Assembly: GCA_038106575.1 (NCBI GenBank)
Contig: JAYOED010000089.1
Coordinates: forward strand, 1 to 8,478
Reading direction: 5' to 3'
Length of the DNA: 8,478 nt
Source: Ga0077527 sp038106575
Lineage (GTDB): Bacteria > Pseudomonadota > Gammaproteobacteria > Burkholderiales > SG8-41
Shown one piece after another: positions 1 to 6,979 of this stretch. The notes beneath the pieces were generated by a model that was given only the letters and a program-made list of their open reading frames with translations, was not told where the DNA came from and made no database searches. Both the position numbers and the translations under genes were made by a program. Each line of letters opens with the position of its first letter. Within the stretch, counting starts at the first letter, position 1.

Positions 1-20
1 ACGTCTCCGGGTTATTAATT

Positions 21-404
21 ATGGCAGTAATGGGTAGGCCGACAAAGTTCGTCCCGTCCATGTGCGATGCCATCATTGAGGCAGGGCGAGAGGGAAAGAC
101 TGTCGCAGAGATGGCCGCCGAGATCGGCATCACGCGAGAAACATTCAACCAATGGCGCAAAGACAAGCCGGAGTTTTCTGACGCCGTAAAGATTGGCCTC
201 GATATGGCTCAAGGCTGGTGGGAGGGTTTGGGCCGCAAGGGCGCGGCTGGAATGAGCGAAATCAACCCGACTGTTTTCATTTTCAACATGAAGAACCGCT
301 TTAGGGAAGATTGGCGGGACAAGCACGACCACGAATATTCCGGCACGGTCAACGTAACGGCTGTTGAGCGCACCATTGTCAAAGCTGACAATTCCAACCG
401 CTGA
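21..404 (+). CDS. Terminase small subunit (DNA-recognition subunit of the packaging motor)
   Basis: The 127-residue product probably binds phage DNA and delivers it to the large terminase. Residues about 27-48 (TVAEMAAEIGITRETFNQW) form a clear helix-turn-helix like those of phage small terminases and terminase-associated Nu1/gp3-type proteins. A basic GRPTKF segment lies just before it. The length is normal for the family, and the gene sits directly upstream of an unmistakable large terminase, which is the standard order. The start is uncertain: ATG at 21 gives MAVMGRPTKF and ATG at 30 gives MGRPTKF, and neither has a good Shine-Dalgarno sequence. The 3' end overlaps the terminase large subunit frame by 41 bases, suggesting translational coupling. 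The helix-turn-helix and position are seen; the function is inferred from family and context. Confidence 0.85.
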   Translation: MAVMGRPTKFVPSMCDAIIEAGREGKTVAEMAAEIGITRETFNQWRKDKPEFSDAVKIGLDMAQGWWEGLGRKGAAGMSEINPTVFIFNMKNRFREDWRDKHDHEYSGTVNVTAVERTIVKADNSNR

Positions 405-1725
405 GGTCTTTGCGCCGTTATTAGAGCCAGCCCGTTACAAGGGCGCTCATGGCGGAAGGGGAAGCGGCAAGTCGCAATTCTTCGCGGGGCTGATGATCGA
501 AGACGCCGTTCGGTTCCCTGGCGATGCTGGTGAAGGGCTGCGTGGCATCTGCGCTCGTGAGGTTCAGAAGTCGCTCAAGGAATCAGCGAAGTTCCTGATC
601 GAAAAGAAGCTGCAAGACTTCGGCCTTGGTGAAGCGCAGGGGTTCAAGGTTTTCAATGACGTGATCCAGACGCCCGGTGACGGGTTGCTGGTATTCAACG
701 GCCTTCAGGACCACACGGCAGACAGTATCAAGTCGTTTGAGGGGTTTCATCGGTTCTGGGCCGAAGAAGCTCAGTCAATCTCGCATAGGTCCGTTACGCT
801 GGTTCGCCCGACGATCCGCTGGGAGAACGTCAATCTCGGTATGACATCGGAATTGTGGTGGTCATGGAACCCGCGCCGGAAAACGGACGCCGTGGACATG
901 CTTTTGCGTGGGGCGGTAACGCCTAGCGGGTCCGTTATCGTGCAATCGAACTGGCGGGACAACCCGTGGTTTCCGTCCGTGCTGGAACAGGAGCGGATCG
1001 ACTGTCTCGAAAATGAACCCGGCAAGTACGCCCACGTCTGGGATGGTGATTACGAAACGGTATCGGAGGGTGCCTATTTCGCGGGGCCGCTCCTGAAGGC
1101 ACAGACCGAAAACAGGATATGCCGGGTTGCCGTAGATCCGCTGATGGAGGTCCGTGCCTATTGGGACTTGGGTGGCACCGGCCTGAAGTCGGACGCCACG
1201 GCGATCTGGATCGCCCAGACAGTCGGCAGGGAATTGCGGGCGGTCGATTATTACGAGGCGCAGGGGCAACCGCTCGCCTCCCACGTCAATTGGCTGCGGG
1301 AAAAGGGATACGGGCGGGCGATGTGCATCCTGCCCCACGACGCGCGGCAAGGCGACAAGGTTTACAGCACGACCTACGAGGGCGCGCTCAGGGACGCCGG
1401 GTTTGACGTGTACACGGTCAAGAACCAAGGCAAGGGCGCTGCAAGGGCGCGGATCGAAGCGGCATGGCGGGTGTTCCCGAATATCTACTTCGACGCCGGA
1501 AAAACAGAGGGTGGGCGTGACGCGCTCGGCTGGTATCACAAGAAAATAGACGAAACGCGCGGGATAGACTTAGGCCCCGAACATGACTGGTCTTCGCACG
1601 CAGCCGACGCTTTCGGGCTGATGTGCTTGGCCTATGAAATGGGGCTGGATGGCTGGACCGATGGCGACGAATGGGATGATAATGCAGAACGCTTCAATTT
1701 CAGAAACGCCACAACAGGGTATTGA
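364..1725 (+). CDS. Terminase large subunit (packaging ATPase and nuclease)
   Basis: This 453-residue protein is the motor that translocates DNA into the procapsid and cuts it. The N-terminal ATPase has a Walker A motif GGRGSGKS (residues 30-37), a Walker B with catalytic acidic residues RFWAEEA (130-136) and a SWNP motif (167-170) resembling the coupling segment. The C-terminal RNase H-like nuclease has candidate metal-binding aspartates at D268 (YWDLGG), D326 (PHDARQGD) and D415 (SHAADAF). Length and domain order match complete phage large terminases, so it looks intact. The first in-frame ATG comes after Walker A, so translation must begin at a non-ATG codon: TTG at 364 is used here and TTG at 376 is possible. 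Neither has an obvious Shine-Dalgarno, so coupling to the overlapping small-subunit gene is likely. It ends one base before the preferred portal start. Confidence 0.95.
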   Translation: MSAPLSKLTIPTAEVFAPLLEPARYKGAHGGRGSGKSQFFAGLMIEDAVRFPGDAGEGLRGICAREVQKSLKESAKFLIEKKLQDFGLGEAQGFKVFNDVIQTPGDGLLVFNGLQDHTADSIKSFEGFHRFWAEEAQSISHRSVTLVRPTIRWENVNLGMTSELWWSWNPRRKTDAVDMLLRGAVTPSGSVIVQSNWRDNPWFPSVLEQERIDCLENEPGKYAHVWDGDYETVSEGAYFAGPLLKAQTENRICRVAVDPLMEVRAYWDLGGTGLKSDATAIWIAQTVGRELRAVDYYEAQGQPLASHVNWLREKGYGRAMCILPHDARQGDKVYSTTYEGALRDAGFDVYTVKNQGKGAARARIEAAWRVFPNIYFDAGKTEGGRDALGWYHKKIDETRGIDLGPEHDWSSHAADAFGLMCLAYEMGLDGWTDGDEWDDNAERFNFRNATTGY

Positions 1726-1726
1726 A

Positions 1727-3718
1727 ATGCCGCCGGAGGCCAAGCAGGCGCTGGCGCGGCTTCAGGCGATCGTCATGGCACAGAACCTTGCGGGCGATCT
1801 GGATGATGCTGTTCTCGGCGAACTGGGCAATCACGTCCTGTCGATGTTCGAGATCGACCAGTCGTCAATGGAGGACTGGCACAATCGCATGGACGAGGCG
1901 CTCAAACTCGCCGACATGACGGAAAAGGAAACGCGCACCTATCCGTGGGAGGGCGCGGCCAACATCAAGTACCCGCTAATCACTTCGGCGGCTCTTCAAT
2001 ACAACGCCCGCGCCTACCCGGCCATCGTGCCAAGCACCGACATCGTGAAAGTCGCTGTCGCCGGGAGCGACAAGGACAACCGGAAGGAAAATCGCGGCCA
2101 GCGTGTCGCGCAATACCAGTCATTCCAGTGCAAGGTTGACATGAAGGAATGGGAGCGGCAGACGGACCAACTGCTGCTGCAATTGCCCATCGTCGGCGAT
2201 GTGTTCCGCAAGGTATGGTGGAACCCGACTGAAGGCAGGCCGCAAACACAATTGCGCTTCCCCGGCAAGCACATCGTCATCAACAACAACGCGGATGCCA
2301 TTGAGGCCGCGCCGCGCATATCAGACCAGATTTCCCTTTATCCGCACCAGGTTGAAAGCAACACTCGTTCGGGCCGGTTCATCGAATGCGACTACCCGCA
2401 GTCTGGCGAGGACGATCAGGCCCCGGTGGAATTCATCGAGCAATGCACCCGGTACGATCTGGACGGGGACGATTACCCGGAGCCGTATATCGTCACGGTC
2501 CACAAGGAAACGAAAAAGGTTGTCCGTGTCGTTGCGGCCTATGACATGTCAACCACGCAGATTGACCTTGAGGACGGCGGAAAGATTATCGCGGCTGACC
2601 CGGATGGATACCTTGTGCATTACCAGTTCTGGCCCTCAATCGACGGCGGACTTCTGGGGATGGGCATCGGCATCCTGCTGAAGGACATTTCGGAAACCAT
2701 CAACTCGACGCTGAACCTGATTATGGACAGCGCGCACCTGTCCAGCCTCGGCGCCGGATTCATTGGGGCGCAGAACTTCCGGGTCAAAGGTGGCGCGCAG
2801 AGGCTTCGCCCCGGTGAATACCGGCACGTCAATTTCAATGGTGACGACATCCGCAAGGGGATGGTCCCGCTTACGTTCCCGTCGCCCGACCCGACGCTGT
2901 TCCAGGTTCTCGGCATGATGATCGACGCGGGCCGCGAAATGGCCTCGATCAGTGATGTTATGACAGGGGACGCGGGCAGGCAGAACATGCCGGTCGGCAC
3001 GATCTATGCCCTGATCGAGCAAGGCATGATGGTATTCACAGCGTCTTACAAGCGCATTTTCCGTGGGCTTCAGAACGAATTCGCCATGCTGGCCAAGCTG
3101 AATGGCCGGTATCTGTCGCCTGAAAAGTACAACCGCTTTCTGGACGCCGAACAACCAGCCGACCCGAAGGCGGACTTTTCGCTTGACGACATGGACATTC
3201 AGCCGGTTTCCGACCCGAAGGCTGTCACGTCGATGCAGCGCATGGGGCAGGCGCAGTTCCTCATGGAATTGGCGAAGGGCGGCATGGTCGATCAGGCCGA
3301 GGCTATTCGGCGCGTTCTGGAAGCCGGGTCGTTTGATGGCATCGAAGCCCTAATGCCGAAGCCGAACCCGAAGGCGGCGGCAATGCAGGCCGCGCAAGAG
3401 GAATTGATGGTCCTCGAAATCAAGATGAAAGAGGCGGAAATCGACAAGATTGTCGCCGAGACGATGCAGAAGATTGCGGCAGCGCAGAAAGACGCGACCG
3501 CGGCCGATCTTGCCCCGCTGCGGGCGCAGGTCGAGCAATTCAAGGGGATGAAGGAGGGACTAATTGCCCGAAGAGAAGCTATCTCAGGAGGCCCTGTCGG
3601 AATGGCGGGCGCATCCGGTAACGGGGTTCGTTCTGTCCGTCCTGTCGAAGGCGGCGGAGGCGGAAAAGAGAGCGACGATGCAGGAAGCATGGGCGCGCAG
3701 GGCATTCGCGAGCCTTGA
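1727..3718 (+). CDS. Portal protein (large, P22/podovirus-style)
   Basis: The product, about 663 residues, forms the dodecameric ring at the capsid vertex through which DNA passes, and it docks the terminase. Support comes from its place directly after the large terminase, its large size (P22 gp1 is about 725 residues), and a conserved-looking YPWEGAANIKYPLITSAAL block near residues 72-90, typical of such portals. The segment TIYALIEQGMMVFTASYKR (near residue 426) looks like the helical core. Residues about 549-590 are a charged helix, probably coiled coil, and the tail is Gly-rich (EGGGGGKE). The start is ambiguous: ATG 1727 follows the terminase stop by one base with a weak AGGG; ATG 1682 (overlapping terminase) and ATG 1634 are also open. 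The last 155 bases are read in a second frame by the next gene. Confidence 0.9.
   Translation: MPPEAKQALARLQAIVMAQNLAGDLDDAVLGELGNHVLSMFEIDQSSMEDWHNRMDEALKLADMTEKETRTYPWEGAANIKYPLITSAALQYNARAYPAIVPSTDIVKVAVAGSDKDNRKENRGQRVAQYQSFQCKVDMKEWERQTDQLLLQLPIVGDVFRKVWWNPTEGRPQTQLRFPGKHIVINNNADAIEAAPRISDQISLYPHQVESNTRSGRFIECDYPQSGEDDQAPVEFIEQCTRYDLDGDDYPEPYIVTVHKETKKVVRVVAAYDMSTTQIDLEDGGKIIAADPDGYLVHYQFWPSIDGGLLGMGIGILLKDISETINSTLNLIMDSAHLSSLGAGFIGAQNFRVKGGAQRLRPGEYRHVNFNGDDIRKGMVPLTFPSPDPTLFQVLGMMIDAGREMASISDVMTGDAGRQNMPVGTIYALIEQGMMVFTASYKRIFRGLQNEFAMLAKLNGRYLSPEKYNRFLDAEQPADPKADFSLDDMDIQPVSDPKAVTSMQRMGQAQFLMELAKGGMVDQAEAIRRVLEAGSFDGIEALMPKPNPKAAAMQAAQEELMVLEIKMKEAEIDKIVAETMQKIAAAQKDATAADLAPLRAQVEQFKGMKEGLIARREAISGGPVGMAGASGNGVRSVRPVEGGGGGKESDDAGSMGAQGIREP
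3551..3558 (+). promoter_or_regulatory. Strong ribosome binding site deciding a TTG start
   Basis: AAGGAGGG lies five bases upstream of TTG 3564 and inside the portal coding sequence. It is among the best Shine-Dalgarno matches in the window and identifies the otherwise unexpected TTG codon as the start of the 87-residue gene. Confidence 0.75.
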
Positions 3719-3827
3719 GGACATTGGGCGCATCGAGGCGGCCCTGCAACTGATCGAAGACATCAAAGAGGCAACAGCAGAGGATTGGAATGAGTGGTAT
3801 GAATACTTCCGGCTGGAAGGCGTTTGA
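3564..3827 (+). CDS. Small helical phage protein of unknown function, nested start in the portal gene
   Basis: I do not recognise a function for this 87-residue product. It begins at TTG 3564, behind a near-consensus Shine-Dalgarno AAGGAGGG (3551-3558) at good spacing, which is the strongest reason to accept it. The sequence looks like a real small soluble protein: charged, Leu/Ala-rich, probably two or three helices, with a Trp-containing acidic end (EDWNEWYEY). There is no signal peptide or membrane segment. Its first 155 bases overlap the portal 3' end in another frame, and its last 38 bases overlap the GroES-like gene. Position between portal and scaffold suggests a role in head assembly, such as a portal- or scaffold-associated factor, but this is context only. 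Confidence 0.75.
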   Translation: MPEEKLSQEALSEWRAHPVTGFVLSVLSKAAEAEKRATMQEAWARRAFASLEDIGRIEAALQLIEDIKEATAEDWNEWYEYFRLEGV

Positions 3828-4122
3828 GTTCAAGGTTCTTGTAGAGCCGAGGGACATCGAAAAGACGACAAAAGGCGGACTGATACTCGCCGACGAAACC
3901 ATCGAAAAGGACCAGTTCAAGCGGCAGGAAGGCATCCTTGTTGATGTCGGGCCGATGGCCTTTTCGTGGGCAGAGTGGCCGGAAGGGGTGGAAAAGCCCA
4001 AACCGGGCGCAAGGGTCATGTTCAGCAAGTTCACCGCCGACGCCCTGACGGGCAAGGACGGGAAAACCTACTGGATTATGAATGACAAGAGCATCATGGC
4101 AATCGAGGACACCGATGAGTGA
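3790..4122 (+). CDS. GroES-like co-chaperonin (Cpn10 family)
   Basis: This 110-residue protein matches the GroES fold signature. An opening strand FKVLVEPRDIEK (residues 14-25) leads into a mobile-loop-like GGLIL (29-33), where the LIL triplet corresponds to the IVL triplet of E. coli GroES that contacts GroEL. Next come GILVDVGPMAF (48-58), the PKPGARVMFSKF turn and strand (70-81), and a closing YWIMNDKSIMAIED (94-107). The length is close to bacterial GroES (about 97), with a slightly expanded middle. Known phage precedents such as T4 gp31 replace host GroES to fold capsid protein. No GroEL gene is visible, so it would act with the host GroEL. AGAGGA (3779-3784) precedes ATG 3790 by five bases; ATG 3799 is an alternative. 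Its stop overlaps the scaffold start by eight bases. The family call is strong; the capsid-folding role is inferred from position. Confidence 0.85.
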   Translation: MSGMNTSGWKAFEFKVLVEPRDIEKTTKGGLILADETIEKDQFKRQEGILVDVGPMAFSWAEWPEGVEKPKPGARVMFSKFTADALTGKDGKTYWIMNDKSIMAIEDTDE

Positions 4123-4930
4123 AGAAGAGCAGGTAACAGAACGCGTCGAGGCTGATGCGCCCGAGGTGACGGAACCGACCATCGAGGAACGCGCCGCGTC
4201 CCTTGGGTGGAAATCCCCCGACGAATGGAAGGGCGACAAGCCGCGAGGTTACATTGACGACCCCGCCCGGTTTGTCGAATGGGCTGAAAACCTTGGCCCC
4301 GTCAAAAAACTGGTGGAAAGCCAGCAGAAGGAACTTGAGGCCCTTCGCGAACAGGCCCGCCGATCCGAAGCCGCTGTCATGCGGCAGGTCGAACGAGAGC
4401 GCGCGCAGTACAAGGCAAATCTGGAAGCCATTCGTGCGGCAAAGGCGCAGGCAGTCCAGGACGGCGATGCAGACGCATACACGGCGCTGGACAGGCGGGA
4501 AATGGCCATGCGGGCCGAAGCCGAGGACAAGCCTCAGTCGCAGGCCCCGCAAATGTCCGACCACGACCGCAGGTCGGTTGATATTTGGGTGGCGAACAAT
4601 TCAGACTGGTTTGGCCCGTCTGGCGACAAGGAAAGGTCGGATGCAGCGGTCCAGTTGATGGGCGAGGCCACGGAACGCGGGATTGCGTCCATAGAAGGCC
4701 AGTTGGCCTATGTTGACCGGCAAATGGCAATCAGGTTCCCGAAGGAACAGACCAAGCCGGAGCCTGTGTCTCGCTTTGATACGGCGCTGGGCGCTGGCGG
4801 CGGGCAGTCGGCATTCAGCAAGTTGCCAAAGGAAGCCCGTGACCAATTCAGACGGTTTGTCGAAAAGGGCGTGTTCGCCGACGATGAAGCCGCTCGCAAG
4901 CAATATACAGAGGATTACAATGCAGCCTGA
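4115..4930 (+). CDS. Probable capsid assembly scaffolding protein
   Basis: This 271-residue protein has the composition of a phage scaffold. It has an acidic disordered N-terminus (residues 1-25) and an LGWKSPDEWKGD segment (30-41) common in scaffold proteins of phages with this gene order. A long charged coiled coil follows, about 63-137, rich in Glu, Arg, Ala and Gln. The middle is Gln/Pro-rich, and the C-terminus is a charged helical region (about 236-271: FSKLPKEARDQFRRFVEKG) that could bind coat protein. It lies between portal and major capsid genes, the usual place. ATG 4115 is chosen because GAGGA (4105-4109) sits five bases upstream and ATG overlaps the GroES stop; the upstream ATG 4082 would lie deep inside that gene. 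No protease catalytic motif is seen, so it appears to be scaffold only. Confidence 0.8.
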   Translation: MSEEEQVTERVEADAPEVTEPTIEERAASLGWKSPDEWKGDKPRGYIDDPARFVEWAENLGPVKKLVESQQKELEALREQARRSEAAVMRQVERERAQYKANLEAIRAAKAQAVQDGDADAYTALDRREMAMRAEAEDKPQSQAPQMSDHDRRSVDIWVANNSDWFGPSGDKERSDAAVQLMGEATERGIASIEGQLAYVDRQMAIRFPKEQTKPEPVSRFDTALGAGGGQSAFSKLPKEARDQFRRFVEKGVFADDEAARKQYTEDYNAA

Positions 4931-5423
4931 CATGACCGAACAGACCCGCCGTGGACGCCCGCCGAAATCGGAAGGCCGCGCTCGCACGAGCCGCGACGAG
5001 CTTCTTAGCATGGAGCGCAAGCGCCGCGATGATCTGGATGTTCTGGGCCGCAGGCTTGGCGTTGACCCGAAAATCCTCGACCTACAGAATTTCCGCTATC
5101 GTTGGATTAATGACGATGGCGTTTCGCGCCTATTCCAGATGACGGAAAACCGTGACTGGCACATCGTGCGAAAGAACGGCGACATCATCGCCGACAAGGA
5201 CAGTGACCTTGGTGATGCTGTCTCTACCGTTACCGGCGTTTTGCCGAACGGGCAACAACAGCGGACCTACTTGGCGTGCAAGCCGCGCAAGTGGTTCGAT
5301 GAAGACCAGAAGAGAAAACAGGACGATTTGGACGAGCAACTGGCCAACCTGACGCGCGGGCTTGATCGCGCTGGCGGTGAACAGGCCGATTACATCCCCC
5401 ATGGGGGGATCAACCTCACCTGA
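4920..5423 (+). CDS. Unknown head-module protein with AT-hook-like N-terminus
   Basis: I do not recognise this 167-residue protein beyond its being a hypothetical found between scaffold and capsid genes. Residues 10-16 read RRGRPPK, an AT-hook-like minor-groove DNA-binding core, in a basic flexible N-terminus. The middle (about 38-80) contains LGVDPKILDLQNFRYRWIND followed by an aromatic-rich stretch (MTENRDWHIV), which looks folded. The C-terminal third is charged and probably helical (WFDEDQKRKQDDLDEQLANL). There is no signal peptide or membrane segment. ATG 4920 is preferred because AGAGGA (4909-4914) lies five bases upstream; ATG 4932 is possible. It overlaps the scaffold gene by 11 bases. 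A virion-internal or assembly role is inferred from position only; the DNA-binding idea rests on one short motif. Confidence 0.8.
   Translation: MQPDMTEQTRRGRPPKSEGRARTSRDELLSMERKRRDDLDVLGRRLGVDPKILDLQNFRYRWINDDGVSRLFQMTENRDWHIVRKNGDIIADKDSDLGDAVSTVTGVLPNGQQQRTYLACKPRKWFDEDQKRKQDDLDEQLANLTRGLDRAGGEQADYIPHGGINLT
5394..5410 (+). other. GC-rich perfect inverted repeat (hairpin) near a gene end
   Basis: ATCCCCC-ATG-GGGGGAT forms a seven-base-pair perfect stem with a three-base loop at the 3' end of the unknown gene, 35 bases before the decoration-protein ATG. No U-tract follows, so it is not a standard terminator. It could stabilise or mark a processing end for the abundant shell-protein mRNA downstream, or merely reflect Pro/Gly codons (IPHGGI). 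Confidence 0.5.
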
Positions 5424-5430
5424 AACCAAA

Positions 5431-5448
5431 AGAAGGAAATGAGCTATG
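5431..5448 (+). promoter_or_regulatory. Translation initiation leader shared with the capsid gene (copy 1)
   Basis: AGAAGGAAATGAGCTATG contains a Shine-Dalgarno and the true start at 5446. An out-of-frame ATG at 5439, only one base from the Shine-Dalgarno, opens a four-codon reading frame (Met-Ser-Tyr-Gly-stop). The arrangement nearly repeats at 6059-6076. Confidence 0.6.
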
Positions 5449-6060
5449 GCTAACACCGACGCTCCTTTTGGCCTTCGTCCTGTGATGCACCGCAATGGTG
5501 CAGCTTACAATGGGGCTGTGCGCTACTACTTCGCGCCCGCCACTTACGCGACGGCCATTTTCATTGGCGACCCGGTTGTGAAGACCGGAACCGCCAACAC
5601 CACCGAAGTCTCCGCTCCTGGCGCTGGCAAGTTTGGCCCCGGCACCCTGCCGGAAGTGAACGTCGCCACTGTCGGTGACGGCAACGCCATCACTGGTGTT
5701 GTTGTCTCGATCGCGGACGATGCGGACAGCGTGCTGTATGGCGCGGCCTCGACGGCCCGCGTTATCGCTGTCGCGGACGATCCCGACCTGTTGTTCGAAA
5801 TCCAGGCTGACGGCACCCTTGCCGCGACCAGCGTGGGCCTGAACGCGGTTCTGATCGCCACGCATTCCGGCTCGACCTCCACGGGTCTGTCGGGCATGGA
5901 ACTGGACACCACGTCCGATGTTCCGGCGGCTGACGCTTCGAACCAACTCACCATCGTTGGCTTCCCGAACCGGGAAGACGTTGATCTGGCCTCGGCCAAC
6001 GTCAACGCGCTGGTGAAGATCAACAACCACACCGAAGCGCACGGCGCTATCGGGCTTTAA
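5446..6060 (+). CDS. Capsid-associated structural protein (probable head decoration/stabilisation protein)
   Basis: The 204-residue product has the MANTDAPFGLRPV N-terminus, which I recognise as typical of a family of phage structural proteins encoded immediately before the major capsid protein. The body is rich in Gly, Ala, Thr, Asp and Val in short beta-prone segments: AIFIGDPVVKTG near residues 38-49, NAITGVVVSIADD and ASTARVIAVADDPD in the middle, and VKINNHTEAHGAIGL at the end. This fits a small beta-rich protein on the capsid surface. There is no signal peptide or membrane segment. AAGGA (5433-5437) lies eight bases before ATG 5446, and the leader closely matches that of the capsid gene, suggesting both are made at high level. 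Family placement rests on memory of its N-terminal signature, and the exact role is inferred. Confidence 0.8.
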   Translation: MANTDAPFGLRPVMHRNGAAYNGAVRYYFAPATYATAIFIGDPVVKTGTANTTEVSAPGAGKFGPGTLPEVNVATVGDGNAITGVVVSIADDADSVLYGAASTARVIAVADDPDLLFEIQADGTLAATSVGLNAVLIATHSGSTSTGLSGMELDTTSDVPAADASNQLTIVGFPNREDVDLASANVNALVKINNHTEAHGAIGL

Positions 6061-6076
6061 GGAGGAATGAGCTATG
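6059..6076 (+). promoter_or_regulatory. Translation initiation leader of the major capsid gene (copy 2)
   Basis: AAGGAGGAATGAGCTATG carries a near-perfect Shine-Dalgarno AAGGAGG (6059-6065), eight bases before ATG 6074. It overlaps the stop codon of the decoration gene, which favours translational coupling. The ATG at 6067 is too close to the Shine-Dalgarno and is out of frame. Confidence 0.7.
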
Positions 6077-6979
6077 CCTATTACAACCGGCTCGCATCCG
6101 AAGAGCCTTTGGCCCGGCGTCAAGGCATTCTTCGGCAAGACCTACGCCGAGAAACCGGCGGTCTGGTCTCAGGTCTTCAACAGCATGTCTTCGGACAAGG
6201 CTTACGAGGAACTGGTGGAAGACACCGGCTTCGGTCTGGCTTCGGCCAAGGCTGAAGGTTCGGCTATCAGCTACGACACCGACAAGCAGGGTTACACGAC
6301 CCGGCTGACCAACACGACCTACGGTCTGGGGGCGATCATCACCCGCGAGAACGTCGAGGACAACAAGTACGAGTCCGTTGCCATGAAGAAGGCCGCGAAA
6401 CTCGCACGCTCGATGCGCCAGACGAAAGAGAACGTCCACGCCAACGTGCTTAACCGCGCCTTCAACTCGTCCTATCTGGGCGGTGACGGTCTGGAACTCT
6501 GCTCGACGGCACACGTGACCATCAACGGCACTCAACAGAACGAGCCGACCGTTGCGACTGACTTCTCGGAAGCGGCCCTTGAGGATATGCTTATCCTCAT
6601 CCGCAACGCGACGGACAGCCGTGGCCTTCGGATTCAGTTGATGGCCGAAAAGTTGGTCATTCCGGCTGACCTGATGTTCGAGGCGACCCGCGTCCTCTCG
6701 TCCGTCAACCAGTCGGGGACCGCGAACAACGACATCAACGCCGTTCGTGCGATGGGTCTTGTTCCGGGCGGCGTGGTGTCTTGGGACTACCTGACGGACT
6801 CCGACGCATGGTTCACGCTGACCGACGCGCCGGAAGGTCTGGTGTCAATGCAGCGTCGCGCTCTTGCCTTGACGCAGGACAACGACTTCGACACCGAGAA
6901 TGCCCGCATGAAGGCAACAGAAAGATACGTTGCCGGATGGGGCGATTGGCGCGGCGTGTACGGTTCGCCCGGCGCTTGA
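6074..6979 (+). CDS. Major capsid protein (probable HK97-fold, Mu gpT-like length)
   Basis: This 301-residue protein is the best candidate for the main shell subunit. It follows scaffold and decoration genes, has the strongest ribosome site in the window, and is followed by a terminator. Its features recall capsid proteins of this type: WPGVKAFFGKTY near the start, an extended-arm-like region about residues 60-90 (SAISYDTDKQGYTTRL), and LGAIITRENVEDNKYESVAM leading into a helix that would be the HK97 spine. TANNDINAVRAMGLVPGGVV lies near residues 217-236, followed by SDAWFTLTDAPEGL and a closing GWGDWRGVYGSPGA. No long N-terminal delta-domain is evident, and the presence of a separate scaffold agrees with that. 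It is probably a substrate for the phage co-chaperonin encoded upstream. The capsid identity is well supported by family resemblance and order; the fold is inferred, not computed. Confidence 0.9.
   Translation: MPITTGSHPKSLWPGVKAFFGKTYAEKPAVWSQVFNSMSSDKAYEELVEDTGFGLASAKAEGSAISYDTDKQGYTTRLTNTTYGLGAIITRENVEDNKYESVAMKKAAKLARSMRQTKENVHANVLNRAFNSSYLGGDGLELCSTAHVTINGTQQNEPTVATDFSEAALEDMLILIRNATDSRGLRIQLMAEKLVIPADLMFEATRVLSSVNQSGTANNDINAVRAMGLVPGGVVSWDYLTDSDAWFTLTDAPEGLVSMQRRALALTQDNDFDTENARMKATERYVAGWGDWRGVYGSPGA

Noticed and set aside
862..1539. 225-codon open frame on the - strand inside the large terminase
   Set aside because: It is antisense to a motif-bearing terminase, has no ribosome site that I could find, and has Arg/Pro/Val-rich composition typical of a GC-rich shadow frame.
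5416..6138. 240-codon open frame on the - strand across the decoration gene
   Set aside because: It spans the ends of three + strand genes with good ribosome sites; its Gly/Arg/Val-rich product resembles no protein I know.
6067..6255. 62-codon + frame starting at the decoy ATG in the capsid leader
   Set aside because: The Shine-Dalgarno is only one base away, which is too close, and the product is a shadow of the capsid gene.
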